DNA of 64,000 nt from Salvelinus alpinus (taxonomy: Eukaryota; Chordata; Actinopteri; Salmoniformes; Salmonidae), in assembly GCF_045679555.1 (NCBI RefSeq), contig NC_092099.1, forward strand, positions 10,710,076-10,774,075, read 5' to 3'. The notes beneath the pieces are model-generated. The model saw only the letters and a list, made by a program, of their open reading frames with translations. It had not been told where the DNA came from and ran no database searches. The position numbers were made by a program, and so were the translations under genes. Below, in pieces: positions 49,530 through 61,192 of this stretch. Numbering within the stretch: position 1 is the first letter of the stretch; the number at the start of each line of letters is the position of its first letter.

Positions 49530-50757
49530 GTAGAGACAATTCTCTAAAAGGCGCTGGAGTACACGTCGAACGTGCTGAACATGAATCTCGAGTGACGGTG
49601 AAAAAAATCAGGATATCGTCAAGGTAAACGAAAACAAAAATGTTCAGCATGTCTCTCAGTACATCATTAACTAATGCCTGAAAGACAGCTGGAGCATTAG
49701 CGAGACCGAACGGCAGAACCCGGTATTCAAAATGCCCTAACGGAGTGTTAAACGCCGTTTTCCACTCGTCCCCCTCTCTGATGCGTACGAGATGGTAAGC
49801 GTTACGAAGGTCCAACTTAGTAAAGAACCTGGCTCCCTGCAAAATCTCGAAGGCTGACGACATAAGGGGAAGCGGATAACGATTCTTAACCGTTATGTCA
49901 TTCAGCCCTCGATAATCCACGCAGGGGCGCAGAGTACCGTCCTTCTTCTTAACAAAGAAAAATCCCGCTCCGGCGGGAGAGGAAGAAGGCACCACGGTAC
50001 CGGCGTCGAGAGAAACAGACAGATAATCCTCGAGAGCCTTACGTTCGGGAGCCGACAGAGAGTATAGTCTACCCCGAGGGGGAGTGGTCCCCGGAAGGAG
50101 ATCAATACAACAATCATACGACCGGTGAGGAGGAAGGGAGCTGGCTCTGGACCGACTGAAGACCGTGCGCAGATCATGATATTCCTCCGGCACTCCTGTC
50201 AAATCACCAGGTTCCTCCTGAGTAGAGGGGACAGAAGACACAGGAGGGATAGCAGACATTAAACACTTCACATGACAAGAAACGTTCCAGGATAGGATAG
50301 AATTACTAGACCAATTAATAGAAGGATTATGACATACTAGCCAGGGATGACCCAAAACAACAGGTGTAAAAGGTGAACGAAAAATCAAAAAGGAAATGGT
50401 CTCACTGTGGTTACCAGATACTGTGAGGGTTAAAGGTAGTGTCTCACATCTGATACTGGGGAGAAGACTACCATCTAAGGCGAACATGGGCGTGGGCTTC
50501 CCTAACTGTCTGAGAGGAATGTCATGTTTCCGAGCCCATGCTTCGTCCATAAAACAACCCTCAGCCCCAGAGTCTATCAAGGCACTGCAGGAAGCAGCCG
50601 AACCGGTCCAGCGTAGATGGACCGACAAGGTAGTACAGGATCTTGATGGAGAGACCTGAGTAGTAGCGCTCACCAGTAGCCCTCCGCTTACTGATGAGCT
50701 CTGGCTTTTACTGGACATGACATGACAAAATGTCCAGCAGAACCGCAATAGAGGCAA
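49519..50757 (-). CDS. Gypsy pol, N-terminal part (protease and RT)
   Basis: Opens in the -1 frame inside the gag end; no AUG is needed if frameshifting is used. Protease motif ALIDSGAEG near residue 62. RT follows: [47 protein letters not shown] and the catalytic VYLDDILIF near 49625. Just after YLDD the frame changes at a homopolymer (plus-strand A7 at 49601-49607), and this frame ends at 49519 in unrelated residues. Confidence 0.93.
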   Translation of the reverse strand: MPLLRFCWTFCHVMSSKSQSSSVSGGLLVSATTQVSPSRSCTTLSVHLRWTGSAASCSALIDSGAEGCFMDEAWARKHDIPLRQLGKPTPMFALDGSLLPSIRCETLPLTLTVSGNHSETISFLIFRSPFTPVVLGHPWLVCHNPSINWSSNSILSWNVSCHVKCLMSAIPPVSSVPSTQEEPGDLTGVPEEYHDLRTVFSRSRASSLPPHRSYDCCIDLLPGTTPPRGRLYSLSAPERKALEDYLSVSLDAGTVVPSSSPAGAGFFFVKKKDGTLRPCVDYRGLNDITVKNRYPLPLMSSAFEILQGARFFTKLDLRNAYHLVRIREGDEWKTAFNTPLGHFEYRVLPFGLANAPAVFQALVNDVLRDMLNIFVFVYLDDILIFFTVTRDSCSARSTCTPAPFRELSLREG

Positions 50758-51608
50758 AGGCGGTTGGTGATTCTCCGTTCCCTCTCCTTAGTCGAGATGC
50801 GAATACCTCCCAGCTGCATGGGCTCAGTCTCTGAGCCGGTGGGAGGAGATGGTTGAGATGCGGAGAGGGGAAACACCGTTAACGCGAGCTCTCTTCCACG
50901 AGCTCGGTGACGAAGATCTACCCGTCGTTCTATGCGGATGGCGAGTGCAATCAAAGAGTCCACGCTGGAAGGAACCTCCCGGGAGAGAATCTCATCCTTA
51001 ACCTCAGCGTGAAGTCCCTCCAGAAAACGAGCGAGCAACGCCGGCTCGTTCCAGTCACTGGAGGCAGCAAGAGTGCGAAACTCTATAGAGTAATCCGTTA
51101 TGGATCGATCACCTTGACATAGGGAAGCCAGGGCCCTGGAAGCCTCCTTCCCAAAAACTGAACGATCAAAAACCCGTATCATCTCCTCTTTAAAGTTCTG
51201 ATAATCGTTAGAACACTCAGCCCTTGCCTCCCAGATAGCTGTGCCCCACTCCCGAGCCCGACCAGTAAGGAGTGATATGACGTAAGCGATCCGAGCTCTC
51301 TCTCTTGAGTACGTGTTGGGCTGGAGAGAGAACACAATATCACACTGGGTGAGAAAGGAGCGACACTCAGTGGGCTGCCCAGAGTAACATGGTGGGTTAT
51401 TAACCCTAGGTTCCGGAGACTCGGAAGACCAGGAAGTAGCTGGTGGCACGAGATGAAGACTCTGAAACTGTCCAGAGAGATCGGAGACCTGAGCGGCCAG
51501 GGTCTCAACGGCATGACGAGCAGCAAACAATTCCTGCTCGTGTCTGCCGAGCATTGCTCCCTGGAACTCGACGGCAGTGTTGAGAGAATCCATAGTCGCT
51601 GGGTCCAT
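50688..51608 (-). CDS. Gypsy gag
   Basis: 306 residues from [20 protein letters not shown]. The middle has the retrotransposon capsid-like fold signature ([20 protein letters not shown], then EMIRVFDRS). A CX2CX4HX4C zinc knuckle, [14 protein letters not shown], lies near the C-terminus. The ATG is only 16 nt from the LTR, so the leader is very short. Gag would form the particle and bind element RNA. It overlaps pol, which lies in the -1 frame. The frame is fully open. Confidence 0.92.
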   Translation of the reverse strand: MDPATMDSLNTAVEFQGAMLGRHEQELFAARHAVETLAAQVSDLSGQFQSLHLVPPATSWSSESPEPRVNNPPCYSGQPTECRSFLTQCDIVFSLQPNTYSRERARIAYVISLLTGRAREWGTAIWEARAECSNDYQNFKEEMIRVFDRSVFGKEASRALASLCQGDRSITDYSIEFRTLAASSDWNEPALLARFLEGLHAEVKDEILSREVPSSVDSLIALAIRIERRVDLRHRARGRELALTVFPLSASQPSPPTGSETEPMQLGGIRISTKERERRITNRLCLYCGSAGHFVMSCPVKARAHQ

Positions 51609-51624
51609 CTTGGTCGGATTCTTC
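51608..51624 (-). promoter_or_regulatory. Gypsy primer-binding site, self-primer type
   Basis: Directly inside the 5' LTR, RNA sense GAAGAATCCGACCAAGA. It is complementary at 15 of 17 positions, including 13 in a row, to the LTR segment at 51913-51929 (and 47086-47102). It does not start with TGG, as tRNA-primed sites do. Confidence 0.7.
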
Positions 51625-52181
51625 TGTTATGCTGATGAATGAGGACCCAAAAGCGACGTAATAGTAACAGAGTCTTTATTCCAGTATCAAACAAACAATG
51701 ATTCTCCTGGATATATCAAAGGTAAATCCAAAACAGGAAACTGAAATCCTCTCGTCAGTAGAGAGGAACGACAGGAGACGCGACCACAGACTGCAGGTCG
51801 CTTCAGGAAGGCACAGGCCGTAGCTGACATAGACACCTGCTCACACGCAGCATCTGAAGAAGGCAAAAACACGACAGGGCGGAACAAGGACACAGGAACA
51901 GCAAACATCAAACAAGAATCCGACCAGGACAGAAGCGGAAAACAGAGGGAGAAATAGGGACTCTAATCAGAGGGCAAAATAGGGGACAGGTGTGAAAGAG
52001 TAAATGAGGTCGTTAGGAGAATGAGAAACAGCTGGAAGCAGGAACGGAACGATAGAGAGAGAGAGCGGGAGAGGGAGAGAGGGAGGAGGAGAGAGAGAGA
52101 GAGAAAGAGGGAAAGAACCTAATAAGACCAGCAGAGGGAAGCACAGGGACAAGACATGAAGATCAAAGACAAAACATGACA
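51625..52181 (-). repeat. Gypsy 5' LTR (element sense)
   Basis: 557 bp, minus strand TGTCATG...CATAACA. A TATA-like CCTATTTC lies about 30 nt upstream of the self-primer segment (51913-51929), which would place the RNA start there. Contains a GA-rich simple repeat (52052-52110). Confidence 0.95.
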
Positions 52182-52482
52182 GATAGTGACTTGGGTGGGT
52201 CATCTAGGTGTTTTGTATTTCTATGGTGGCCTGATATGGTTCCGAATCAGAGGCAGCTGTTTATCGTTGTCTCTGATTGGGGATCATATTTAGGTAGCCA
52301 TTTTCCTCATTTGTGTTTTTGGGATCTTGTCTATGTTTAGTTGCCTGTCTGCACTATTTGTATAGCTTCACGTTTCGTTCATTGATTTTGTTGTTTTTGT
52401 TCAGTGTATCATTCATTAAAAGAGAATGTACGCATACCACGCTGCGCCTTGGTCTCACTCATACAACGATCGTGACATTATC

Positions 52483-54117
52483 TCTCTGCTCCATGCCAAA
52501 CAGTGTTAAATGACTGGAAATTACCTTAAAAAGTGCAGCAACAAGAAAATGCTCAATTCAATGGAAATATGTGTAGAATTGCTGAAAATGTGCTTTACAA
52601 CAGGAACATTCTCTACGCTGCCAAGACTCTTTTCTAGCTAATACACTATGTTAGAGTTTACACTTCCTCTTCCAATGAACTGTGGGGAGGTATAAATAAT
52701 GAAACTGTCTACCAAATGTATTCATTTTAAAACGTTGATTACTTCTACTTGCCAGTATTATTCACCTAATGACAAGACAAGACGTGACTCTTTTTTTCTT
52801 GCTGACATGATGGGGGTCCTGGGTCACTGGTTTGCCTGTGCTGGGGTCTCTGGGCAAGAAAAGTTTGAAAACCCCTGGCCTAATCCTGACTAAGCAATCA
52901 TTGTATGCATATGGGACAGAGGCCAGATTGGCACCAGAGCTGGCTACATCCAATCAAAGAGGGTCTTATTCCGGCAAAGAGGAAGTGCCACATGAGATAA
53001 TGAGCCATTATGACAGTCAGTAAAAGCACTTTCAGAGGCTCATCCATAAATTTACATCTAAAAGTGTATTGCTCTGGGTTGCATCAATCGCCCCCAAATA
53101 ACCTTGTGGATAGTGACTTATTTACTGAAATCCACTGTATAGCCTGTAGTATTCCTACCTCACCATATGTGTTGTTTATTAACATGATATAGACTTCATA
53201 GTGTCCCAACTATTTCAAGAGGGAGTATTATTTCAAGAGAGAAAAAGTAATATTTACAAAGTAGGCATAACCATGACCCATCACCCACCTCAACTCTCTG
53301 TAGGTCTGCAGAGTCTATGACCACTGCAACGCTAGAGGCGGTGTCAATTAGGATTGAATGGCGGGAACACGGTTACCAAGATTTACCGCCCAAAACCACT
53401 CCCTTTTCCTGAGATAAATAACTGCGAGAAACCTGTAAATTATTTACATGAACACCATGGCGTGAAATGAAATTAGTTTCTCTACGGCCTCTGTATGATG
53501 AATCAACGCTCAGGGTGGGGACAGCCAGCGCAGTTCACAATGCATGTAGACTTATCATCTCATCATGGAATTTTTTATTATTGTGACATGTAGGCCTACA
53601 TTTGCTGCAGCATAGCCTATGCTACAGTAATATAATTCATGTCTAATTTACCCATCTCCATCTGGCTTTTGGGGGTCAGTTTGAAAACCCCTGGCCTCAC
53701 CTTTATTTTTACTGGTGAAGATGTTTTATTTTTAATTGTAGCTGCAAAGTTTTAAAAAAGCCCATCACTCAAAGCATCCAAAATAGATAATCCTGTTCTA
53801 GATTGATATATTGCCATATATATAGATGTCCTAGCCTACCATTTTCAGGTAATAAATTCAATGGAGTATTAGCCTGATATGTATCGAATTAAATGATGGG
53901 TTATGCATAATAAGCTTTTAACTTATAGCCTCTGTCTCTTGTGCAATACGCAAGGATCTGTGCTCTGCTGGCCTCTTTAAAAAAACGCTCCTTAGCTCTT
54001 GTAGTGCCATGCAGGAAAAGCTAGACTAGAATAGCTTGCTGGACATTTTTTTGACATTTCTTATACCGATAGACTATTCCAGGAGGGACGCAAGCTCTTT
54101 TTTTCTGAATGTTAAAT
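52483..54117. other. No gene recognised
   Basis: A phrase GAAAACCCCTGGCCT occurs at 52868 and 53683, suggesting an unnamed old repeat. Otherwise nothing recognised. Confidence 0.4.
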
Positions 54118-54845
54118 ACAGCAGTACGGCAGCATCATACTGTGGGGATATTTTTCAGGGACTGGGAGCAAAGTACAGAGAGATCCTTAATGAAAATCTG
54201 TTCCAGAGCGCTCAGGACCTCAGACTGGGGCGAAGGTTCACCTTCCAATAGGACAATGACCCTTAACACACAGCCAAGACAACGCAGGAGTGGCTTCGGG
54301 ACAGGTCTCTGGATGTCATTGAGTGGCCCAGCCAGAGCCCGGACTTGAACTTGATCAAACATCTCTGAAGAGATCTGAAAATAGATGTGCAGCGACGCCC
54401 CCTATCCAACATGACAGAGCTTGAGAGGATCTGCAGAGAAGAATGGGAAAACTCCCCAAATACAGGTAGTGTCATACCCAAGAAGACTTGAGGCTGTAAT
54501 CGCTTCCAAAGGTGCTTCAACAAAGTACTGAGTAAAGGTTCTGAATACTTATGTAAATGTTTTAACTAAGTCAGTTAACTAAGTCAAGAACAAATTCTTA
54601 TTTACAATGATGGCCTACCGGGGAACAGTGCCTTGTTCATGGGCAGAACGACAGATTTTTACTTTGTCAGCTCGGGGATTTGATCCAGCAACCTTTCGGT
54701 TACTGGCCCAACGCTCTAACCACTAGACTACCTGCTGCCCCATGTGTAGATTGATGAGGGAAAAAAAGAATGTAATCAATTTTAGAATTAGGCTGAAACG
54801 TAACAAAATGTGGAAAAAGTCAAGGGGTGTGAATACTTTCCACTG
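54118..54845 (+). mobile_element. Tc1-like transposon 3' half with SINE insertion
   Basis: Transposase C-terminal half: GGSIILWGYFSGTGSKVQRD-like, second Asp region [15 protein letters not shown] with stops, [20 protein letters not shown] (catalytic Glu changed to Lys). Ends GAATACTTTCCACTG before TA. The minus-strand SINE at 54573-54744 splits the 3' UTR. Confidence 0.78.
54573..54744 (-). repeat. tRNA-derived SINE (as 20848)
   Basis: Reverse complement of the 20848 family: B-box AGGTTGCTGGATCAAATCCC, A-box GTAGTCTAGTGGTTAGAGCG. The tail AAGAATTTGTTCTTGACTTA differs slightly and lacks the final TAAATAAA. Confidence 0.82.
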
Positions 54846-54929
54846 TATCAAAAGAACATCCCTGGTCATCCCTACTGCCTCTGATCTGGCGGACTCACTA
54901 AACACATGCTTTGTTTGTAAATGATGTCT

Positions 54930-55216
54930 GAGTGTTGGAGTGTGCCCCTGGCTATCCGTAAATAAAGAAATAAAAATGGTGCCATCTGTTTTGCTTAATA
55001 TAAGGAATTGGAAACGATTAATACTTTTACTTTTAATGCTTAAGTATATTTTAGAAATGACATTTACTTTTGATACTTAAGTATAATTTAAAACCAAATA
55101 TTTGAAGACTTTTAATCAAGTAGTATTTTACCGGGTTACTTTCACTTTTCCTTGAGTAATTTTAGGTATCTTTACTTTTACTCAAGTATGACAATTGGGT
55201 GTTTTTTCCACCACTG
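54930..55216. repeat. hAT-type element half copy (as 16137-16713)
   Basis: Reverse orientation; ends GTTTTTTCCACCACTG. Shares CTTTTACTTTTAATGCTTAAG-like repeats with the first copy. The other end is missing. Confidence 0.65.
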
Positions 55217-55227
55217 CTGTATACAGT

Positions 55228-55300
55228 ATCAAGAAAAAGTATGTGAACCCTTTGGAATTACCTGGATTTCTGCATAAATTGGTCATCAAATTTGATCTGA
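55228..55300. mobile_element. Tc1-like TIR fragment
   Basis: CAGTATCAAGAAAAAGTATG and TGAACCCTTTGGAATTACCT are the end of another Tc1-like family as I recall it. It is cut by the LINE that follows. No second copy in the window. Confidence 0.45.
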
Positions 55301-56575
55301 TCTCTTTTCTCTGTACATATCAACGATGTCGCTCTTGCTGCTGGTGATTCCCTGATCCACCTCTATGCAGATGACACCATTCTGTATACATCTGGCCCTT
55401 CTTTGGACACTGTGTTAACTAACCTCCAAACGAGCTTCACTGCCATACAACACTCCTTCTGTGGCCTACAACTGCTCTTAAACGTTAGTAAAACCAAATG
55501 CATGCTTTTCAACCATTCGCTGCCCGCACCCGCCCACCCGACTAGCATCACTACTCTGGACGGTTCTGACTTAGAATATGTGGACAACTATAAATACCTA
55601 GGTGTCTGGCTAGACTGTAACTCTCCTTCCAGCCTCATATTAAACATCTCTAATCCAAAATTAAATCTAGAATCAGCTTCCTATTTCGCAACAAAGCCTC
55701 CTTCACTCACGCCGCCAAACATACCCTCGTAAAACTGGCTATCCTACCGATCCTAGACTTCGGCAATGTCATTTATAAAATAGCTTCCAATACTCTACTC
55801 AGCAAACTGGATGCAGTCTATCACAGTGCCATTTGTTTTGTCACCAAAGCCACTTATACCACCCACCACTGCAACCTGTACGCTCTAGTCGGCTGGCCCT
55901 CGCTACATATTCGTCGCCAGACCCACTGGCTCCAGGTCATCTATAAGTCTATGCTAGGTAAAGCTCCGCCTTATCTCAGCTCACTGGTCACAATAACAAC
56001 ACCCACCCGTAGCACGCGCTCCAGCAGGTATATCTCAATGGTCATCCCCAAAGCCAACACCTAATTTGGCCGCCTTTCCTTCCAGTTCTCTGCTGCCAAT
56101 GACTGGAACGAATTGCACAAATCGCTGAAGCTGGAGACTTATATTTCCCTCACTAACTTTAAACATCAGCTATCTGAGCAGCTAACCGATCGCTGCAGCT
56201 GTACATAGCCCATCTATAAATAGCCCATCCAATCTACCTACCTCATCCCCATATTGTTTTTATTTACTTTTCTGCTCTTTTGCTCACCAGTATTTCTACT
56301 TGCACATCACCATCTGCTCATCTATCACTCCAGTGTTAATTTGCTAAATTGTAATTACTTCGCTACTATGGCCTATGTATTGCCTTACCTCCTCACGCCA
56401 TTTGCACACACTGTATATAGACTTTCTTTTTTTCCTTATTGTGTTATTGATTGTACGCTTGTTTATTCCATGTGTAACTCTGTGTTGTTGTTTGTGTCGC
56501 ACTGCTGTGCTTTATCTTGGCCAGGTCGCAGTTGTAAATGAGAACTTGTTCTCAACTAGCTTACCTGGTTAAAAA
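55300..56575 (+). mobile_element. 5'-truncated LINE, second lineage (GGTTAAATAAAGGT-type tail)
   Basis: Starts within RT just before the catalytic YADD (INDVALAAGDSLIHLYADDT) and runs through NVSKTKCMLF and NYKYLGVWLD. 55732 onward continues in other frames (ILPILDFGNVIYKIASNTLL, VGWPSLHIRRQTHWLQVIYK) to a stop near 56207. Then 3' UTR and tail CAACTAGCTTACCTGGTTAA. Its tail matches the one at 751-845. Confidence 0.88.
55319..56207 (+). pseudogene. LINE RT C-terminal pseudogene with intact YADD
   Basis: YADD is present at about 55364-55375. A frame change occurs near 55620-55640 (CNSPSSLILNISNPKL replaces the expected frame) and a stop, TAA, near 56061. It lacks the RT N-terminus and endonuclease. 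Confidence 0.8.
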
Positions 56576-57911
56576 TGACAGCTTTGCACACGCTTGGCAT
56601 TCTCTCAACCAGCTTCACCTGGAATGCTTCCAACATTCTTGAAGGAGTTCCCACATATGCTGAGCACTTGTTGGCTGCTTTTCCTTCACTCTGCGGTCCA
56701 AGTCATCCCAAACCCTCTCAATTGGGTTGAGGTTGGGTGAATGTGGAGGCCAGGTCATCTGATGCAGTACTCCATCACTCTGATGCAGTACTGCTTGGTC
56801 AAATAGCCCTTACACAAACTGGATGTGTTTGGGGTCATTGTCCTGTTGAAAAACAAATGACAGTCTAAGCACAAACCAGATGAGATGGCGTTTCGCTGCA
56901 GAATGCCGTGGTAGCCATGATGGTTAAGTGTGCCTTGAATTCTAAGTAAAATTACTGACAGTGTCACCAGAAAAGCACCATCACACCTCCTCCTTGCTTC
57001 ACGGTGGGAACCATACACGCGGAGCTCATCCGTTCACCTACTGTGTCTCACAAAGACATGGTTGTTGGAACCAAAAATCTCAAATTTGCACTCAAAGAAC
57101 AGATTTCCACCTGTCTAATGTCCATTGCTCGTGTTTCTTTGCCCAAGCAAGTCTCTTCTTCTTATTGGTGTCCTTTAATAGTGGTTTCTTTGCAGCAATT
57201 CAACCATGAAGGCCTGATTCACGCAGTCTCATCTGAACAGTTGATGTTGAGATGTGTCTGTTACTTTGAACTCTGTGAAGCATTTATTTGGGCTGCAATC
57301 TGAGGTGCAGTTAACTCTAATGAACTTATCCTGTGCCGCAGAGGTAACTTCTGGGTCTTCCTTTCTTTTGGCGGTCCTCATGAGAGCCAGTTTCATCATA
57401 GCGCTTGATGGTTTTTGCGACTGCACTTGAAGAAACTTTCAAAGGTCTTGAAAGTTTCCGCATCGACTGACCTTCATGTCTTAAAGTAACGTTTGGCTGT
57501 CATTTCTCTTTGCTTATTTGAGATGTTCTTGCCATAATATGGACTTGGTCTTTTACCAAATAGGGCTATCTTCTGTATACCAACCCTACCTTGTCACAAC
57601 ACAACTGTTTGGCTCAAACACATTAAGAAGGAAAGAAATTCCACAAATTAACTTTTTACAAATGCATTCCAGGTGGTTGAGAGAATGCCAAGAGAGTGCA
57701 AAGCTGTCATCAAGGCAAAGGGTGGCTACTTTGAAGAATCTCAAATATAAAATATATTTTGATTTGTTTAACACTTTTTTTGGTTACTAAATGATTCCAT
57801 GTGTTATTTCATAGTTTTGATGTATTAACTATTATCATACATTGTAGAAAATTAGTAAAAATAAAGAAACCCTTGAATGAGTAGGTGTGTCCAAACTTTA
57901 GACTGGTACTG
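56576..57911 (-). mobile_element. Tc1-like transposon, family with CTGGTACTG tip
   Basis: Ends AACTTTAGACTGGTACTG before TA on the right. The left end is missing; its first base follows the LINE tail directly. The minus-strand transposase is fragmented: 57229-57426 reads MMKLALMRTAKRKEDPEVTS; 57010-57220 antisense carries [12 protein letters not shown] and WSNVH regions. Same family as 38885-39819 and the end at 10188-10348. Confidence 0.82.
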
Positions 57912-58692
57912 TATATAAACCCTCTAGTTTATAAAAATATACAATATTTTTTATATTGGTGAATGCTGCCTACTACACTTCTGAACATATTACCCAACAA
58001 ATTAGATACCTTTTAATTTGCATTGAACGAGTCAATTACAAGTTACCGGTGATACGTTTGATATTTAAACCTACAAAATTGACAGCACTGGTTATTTGAT
58101 GAAAATGAACAGGATTTTTTATGTATTTGTTGCATTTTCTTTAGTCACCTAACAGTCACCTCAAATTAAAACAATAGTAATCCTGAACTATATTGTATGC
58201 AAAATAACATTGTGAAATTATAATTGTATACTAATATAATTGCTCAGAAAAATGTTGTTTAAGTAATCATGTCAAAATAATTTGAATGCCTAAAGATTCT
58301 TATATAAAAAAAAAAGACTGCATTAGTCACCATTTAAAAAATCTAAAAATCTTGGTTTTAGGAACTGTATTATGCTCTTCCATGGCTTACTTTTTCACTG
58401 GGGTGTAAAAATTGTGAAATACACAAAGGGTTGTTTCCCTTTGGGAGAATGTCAATTGCGTAGTTCTCGCTTCCTTCTCAAAACCCGTTGGATGAGCAAG
58501 CCAGAGGTCCCTCCATCTCATCTTCTCCTCCAATGGGTTTTAAAAAAGGGAGGATGCGAGGAGTACACAATTGAGATTCTCCCAATGTCATCCTTCACCA
58601 TGATGAAAGGCAAAGAACTCACAAACAAAAAGAGACAAATGGTTCTTGACCTTCATAGATCACCCAATGTAGTACAATTTTTTATTATTTAA
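57912..58692. other. No gene recognised
   Basis: AT-rich. An open frame at 58372-58692 has no recognisable domain. Confidence 0.35.
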
Positions 58693-58990
58693 CATGTATT
58701 ATAAACTGGGTGGTTCAAGCCCTGAATGCTGATTGGCTGACAGTCGTGGTATATCAGACCGTATCCCACTGGTATGACAAAACATTTATTTTTACTGCTC
58801 TAATTACATTAGTAACCAGTTTATAATAGCAATACGGCATCTCGGGGGTTTATGATATAAGGCCAATATACCACGGCTAAGGGCTGTGTCCAGGCACTCC
58901 GTGTTGAGTTGTGCATAAGAACAGCTGATAGCTGTGGTATATTGGCCATAGACCACAACTCCTTGGGCCTTATAGCTTAAATATACCACT
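58693..58990 (+). repeat. Hairpin MITE, copy 3
   Basis: ATAAACTGGGTGGTTCAAGC, ATGACAAAACATTTATTTTT and the ATACCACGGCTAAGGGCTGT arm match 7572-7857. The partner arm is degraded (ACAGCTGATAGCTGTGGTAT). Confidence 0.8.
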
Positions 58991-58994
58991 TACC

Positions 58995-59300
58995 GCTATT
59001 AGGGCAATAATTAAGAAGTTTAAAACCACTGTAACAGTGGTAAACTTGCCCGGTAGAGGATGCAAGTGTATCTTGTCCCCAAACACAGTGAGGAAGATGT
59101 TTCCAGAGGCCAAGAAAAATCTAAGGGTCACAGTTGGAGAATTACAGAACTTGGTCGCATCTTGGGGTCACCAAGTCTCCAAATCTACAATTAGACGCCA
59201 CCTCCATGAAAATAGTCTCTTTGGAAGGGTTGCCAGAAAAAAGCGAGCAACCAACCAATGTTAACGCCTGGAGTTTGCTAAAAGGCATTGGCACTTGAAT
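58995..59300 (+). pseudogene. Tc1-like transposase N-terminal fragment
   Basis: MVNLPGRGCKCILSPNTVRK, VTVGELQNLVASWGHQVSKS and TIRRHLHENSLFGRVARKK form the second helix-turn-helix and linker of a Tc1 transposase. No catalytic domain or TIR follows. Confidence 0.7.
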
Positions 59301-61192
59301 AATGGTGGTATGATCAGATAGATGTGTTAGTTCTTACAGGTAAGCAGAGAGGAAGTGGGTCTACAACAGACCCACGTTTGGAAAGTCTGTTTAATAATTT
59401 GATCCTTTAGATATTTTGTCTCAAATTCTGCCCGTCATAATGACCAACCACCATGCCCATCGGCACAGTAAGTTGAAATGGAATTATATTTAACTTCTGG
59501 CTTCCCATGGACTGTTTTCGTGCAACCAAATATACTAGCGTTGCTTTAAATGTATGTAAATGCACCCGCGTTGTTAAAAACACCTAAGGTCAACTACATC
59601 ATGCACTTTACCAATCAGGGGAGAATGGGGTAAGTTGAGTCATAGGGGTAAGTTGAGCTGCCCTTGTTTCGAGGAAACCATACACAAAATTCATAAGAGT
59701 TAATAAGAGGTCATTTCACGGAGTCTGTGGAGGAAGAAACCACATGGAAATAGTGGTGAGCAAGTGATGTCCAAAAACTGCATTTTCACCAAGTTAAATG
59801 AATTTATTGTGTTAGGTTTTGTTGGGGTAGGTTTCTTGTTCCTTGTCAATCATTGGCTTATTGGTGAAATCAGCAATCAGACAATATCTTCTTTAAGTAA
59901 ATCAATCAAACCTTTATTAATGAAATTGCAGACAGAAGTTGACAACGGAAACACAGCACACACGTTTCAGAGTAAGTTCTGCAAAATAAAAAGGTCAAAG
60001 TTGCTTTAATATACTTGCAGTCAACCCCTAGTGATGTAACTGCCTACGTCAACACCTTCTACTCATGAGACCAAGCCCATGCATATACAAACCTGCAGGA
60101 GAAAACAATAGTCCCGTGTTTTCTAAGGGCTCAGCAGTGATTTTCCATTCACGTGTGGCTTACAGTGAGTGGTATGTCTGACCTGTCTCTTATCTATTTA
60201 CTCCCCTGTAGGGGTCTGTGTCTATGTATCTCGTTTAGCCTTTGAGGTGCTTTCTCACAGACACCCTGCTTTGACTGCAATGGCTCACACATCTGCTCAG
60301 ACTGTTTCTTATAAGAGGCAGAGACTAGAAAAGAACTGTGGAACAGTATTAAACCTTATGATGCATATATTGCTAATCTGTGGTCCAGGACCCTATAAAT
60401 GTAGTGGGGGAGGGTCTTATAGCCCTTCCCCTTCTATTAATACAACATAAGCACAATCAATTATTATAATACATCAATCATTTGGTGCAGCCCTTATCAT
60501 GACACCAAGGTGACCCTCATCAGTTTCATGATGCTTGTATCTAATATCTAAACCAAATAGTCCATGAGCCAGACCCCAAATTTGGACCGTCGGGCTCACT
60601 TGGGCCGACGATGTTGCATAGTGATTTTTTTCAAAGTCTATGTCCCGTGAGTTGGTAAATGTTTGATAGCAGTGCAGCAATGGTAGCTTTCTGTGTTATC
60701 ACTCTTTCTTTCATCCCTCCACCCCATTCATTTTCAGAATGTTCTGGTCAACAGAACATTGTCCTTTGACCTCTAGGGTGCATATCAGAATTACCAGTTT
60801 GACAATTGGTTCTGAAAGGTCATGAAATTACCTTTTCAAATGATCAACAAAACAACAAACTTTGTAAAGCACCAGCTACAACTATTAGTTAAAAATCCCC
60901 CATATTGTGCCATTGAGCATTGACATTAGAATGTTGGAAGCTTAGCCATAGAATTCCATGTATTGGGGCAGCTATGTTTTTGGATTGTAACTTTGGTGAT
61001 AGAGGTACCAAATTGCGCAAACACAGCTAGAACAGGGCTTTGAAAAGATGTGTAGATACAGGACCATCATATAATTTATACATTAACCCCACAGAAGCCT
61101 TTTTTCAAAATGGCCATCAAACAACTCAATGAGATTTTTGGGACAATTTCGCATGACCATACCTGTATGAAATATAATTGTAGACTGCCCAA
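59301..61192. other. No gene recognised
   Basis: GGGGTAAGTTGAG occurs twice at 59628-59658. No protein family, splice-supported exon or duplicated element is visible. Confidence 0.4.

Larger units (their letters stand above)
46798..52181 (-). mobile_element. Full-length Ty3/Gypsy chromodomain retrotransposon
   Basis: 5384 bp, LTRs 46798-47354 and 51625-52181 (TG...CA, 557 bp each), target duplication GATAG at 46793-46797 and 52182-52186. Order on the minus strand: 5' LTR, gag, protease, RT, RNase H, integrase, chromodomain, 3' LTR, which is Ty3/Gypsy order. No env. Chromodomain plus the self-primer-like site point to the sushi-type chromovirus group. Only one frame break was seen outside the gag-pol overlap. 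Confidence 0.96.
46741..52477 (+). mobile_element. Solo LTR split by a Gypsy insertion
   Basis: 46741-46797 and 52187-52477 together form a 348-bp TGTCACG...CGTGACA LTR. It is flanked by an exact 5-bp duplication TTATC (46736-46740 and 52478-52482). No internal region of its own is present. Confidence 0.85.

Noticed and set aside
59037..59264. 75-codon frame as a host DNA-binding protein
   Set aside because: It is the helix-turn-helix of a Tc1 transposase with no continuation.
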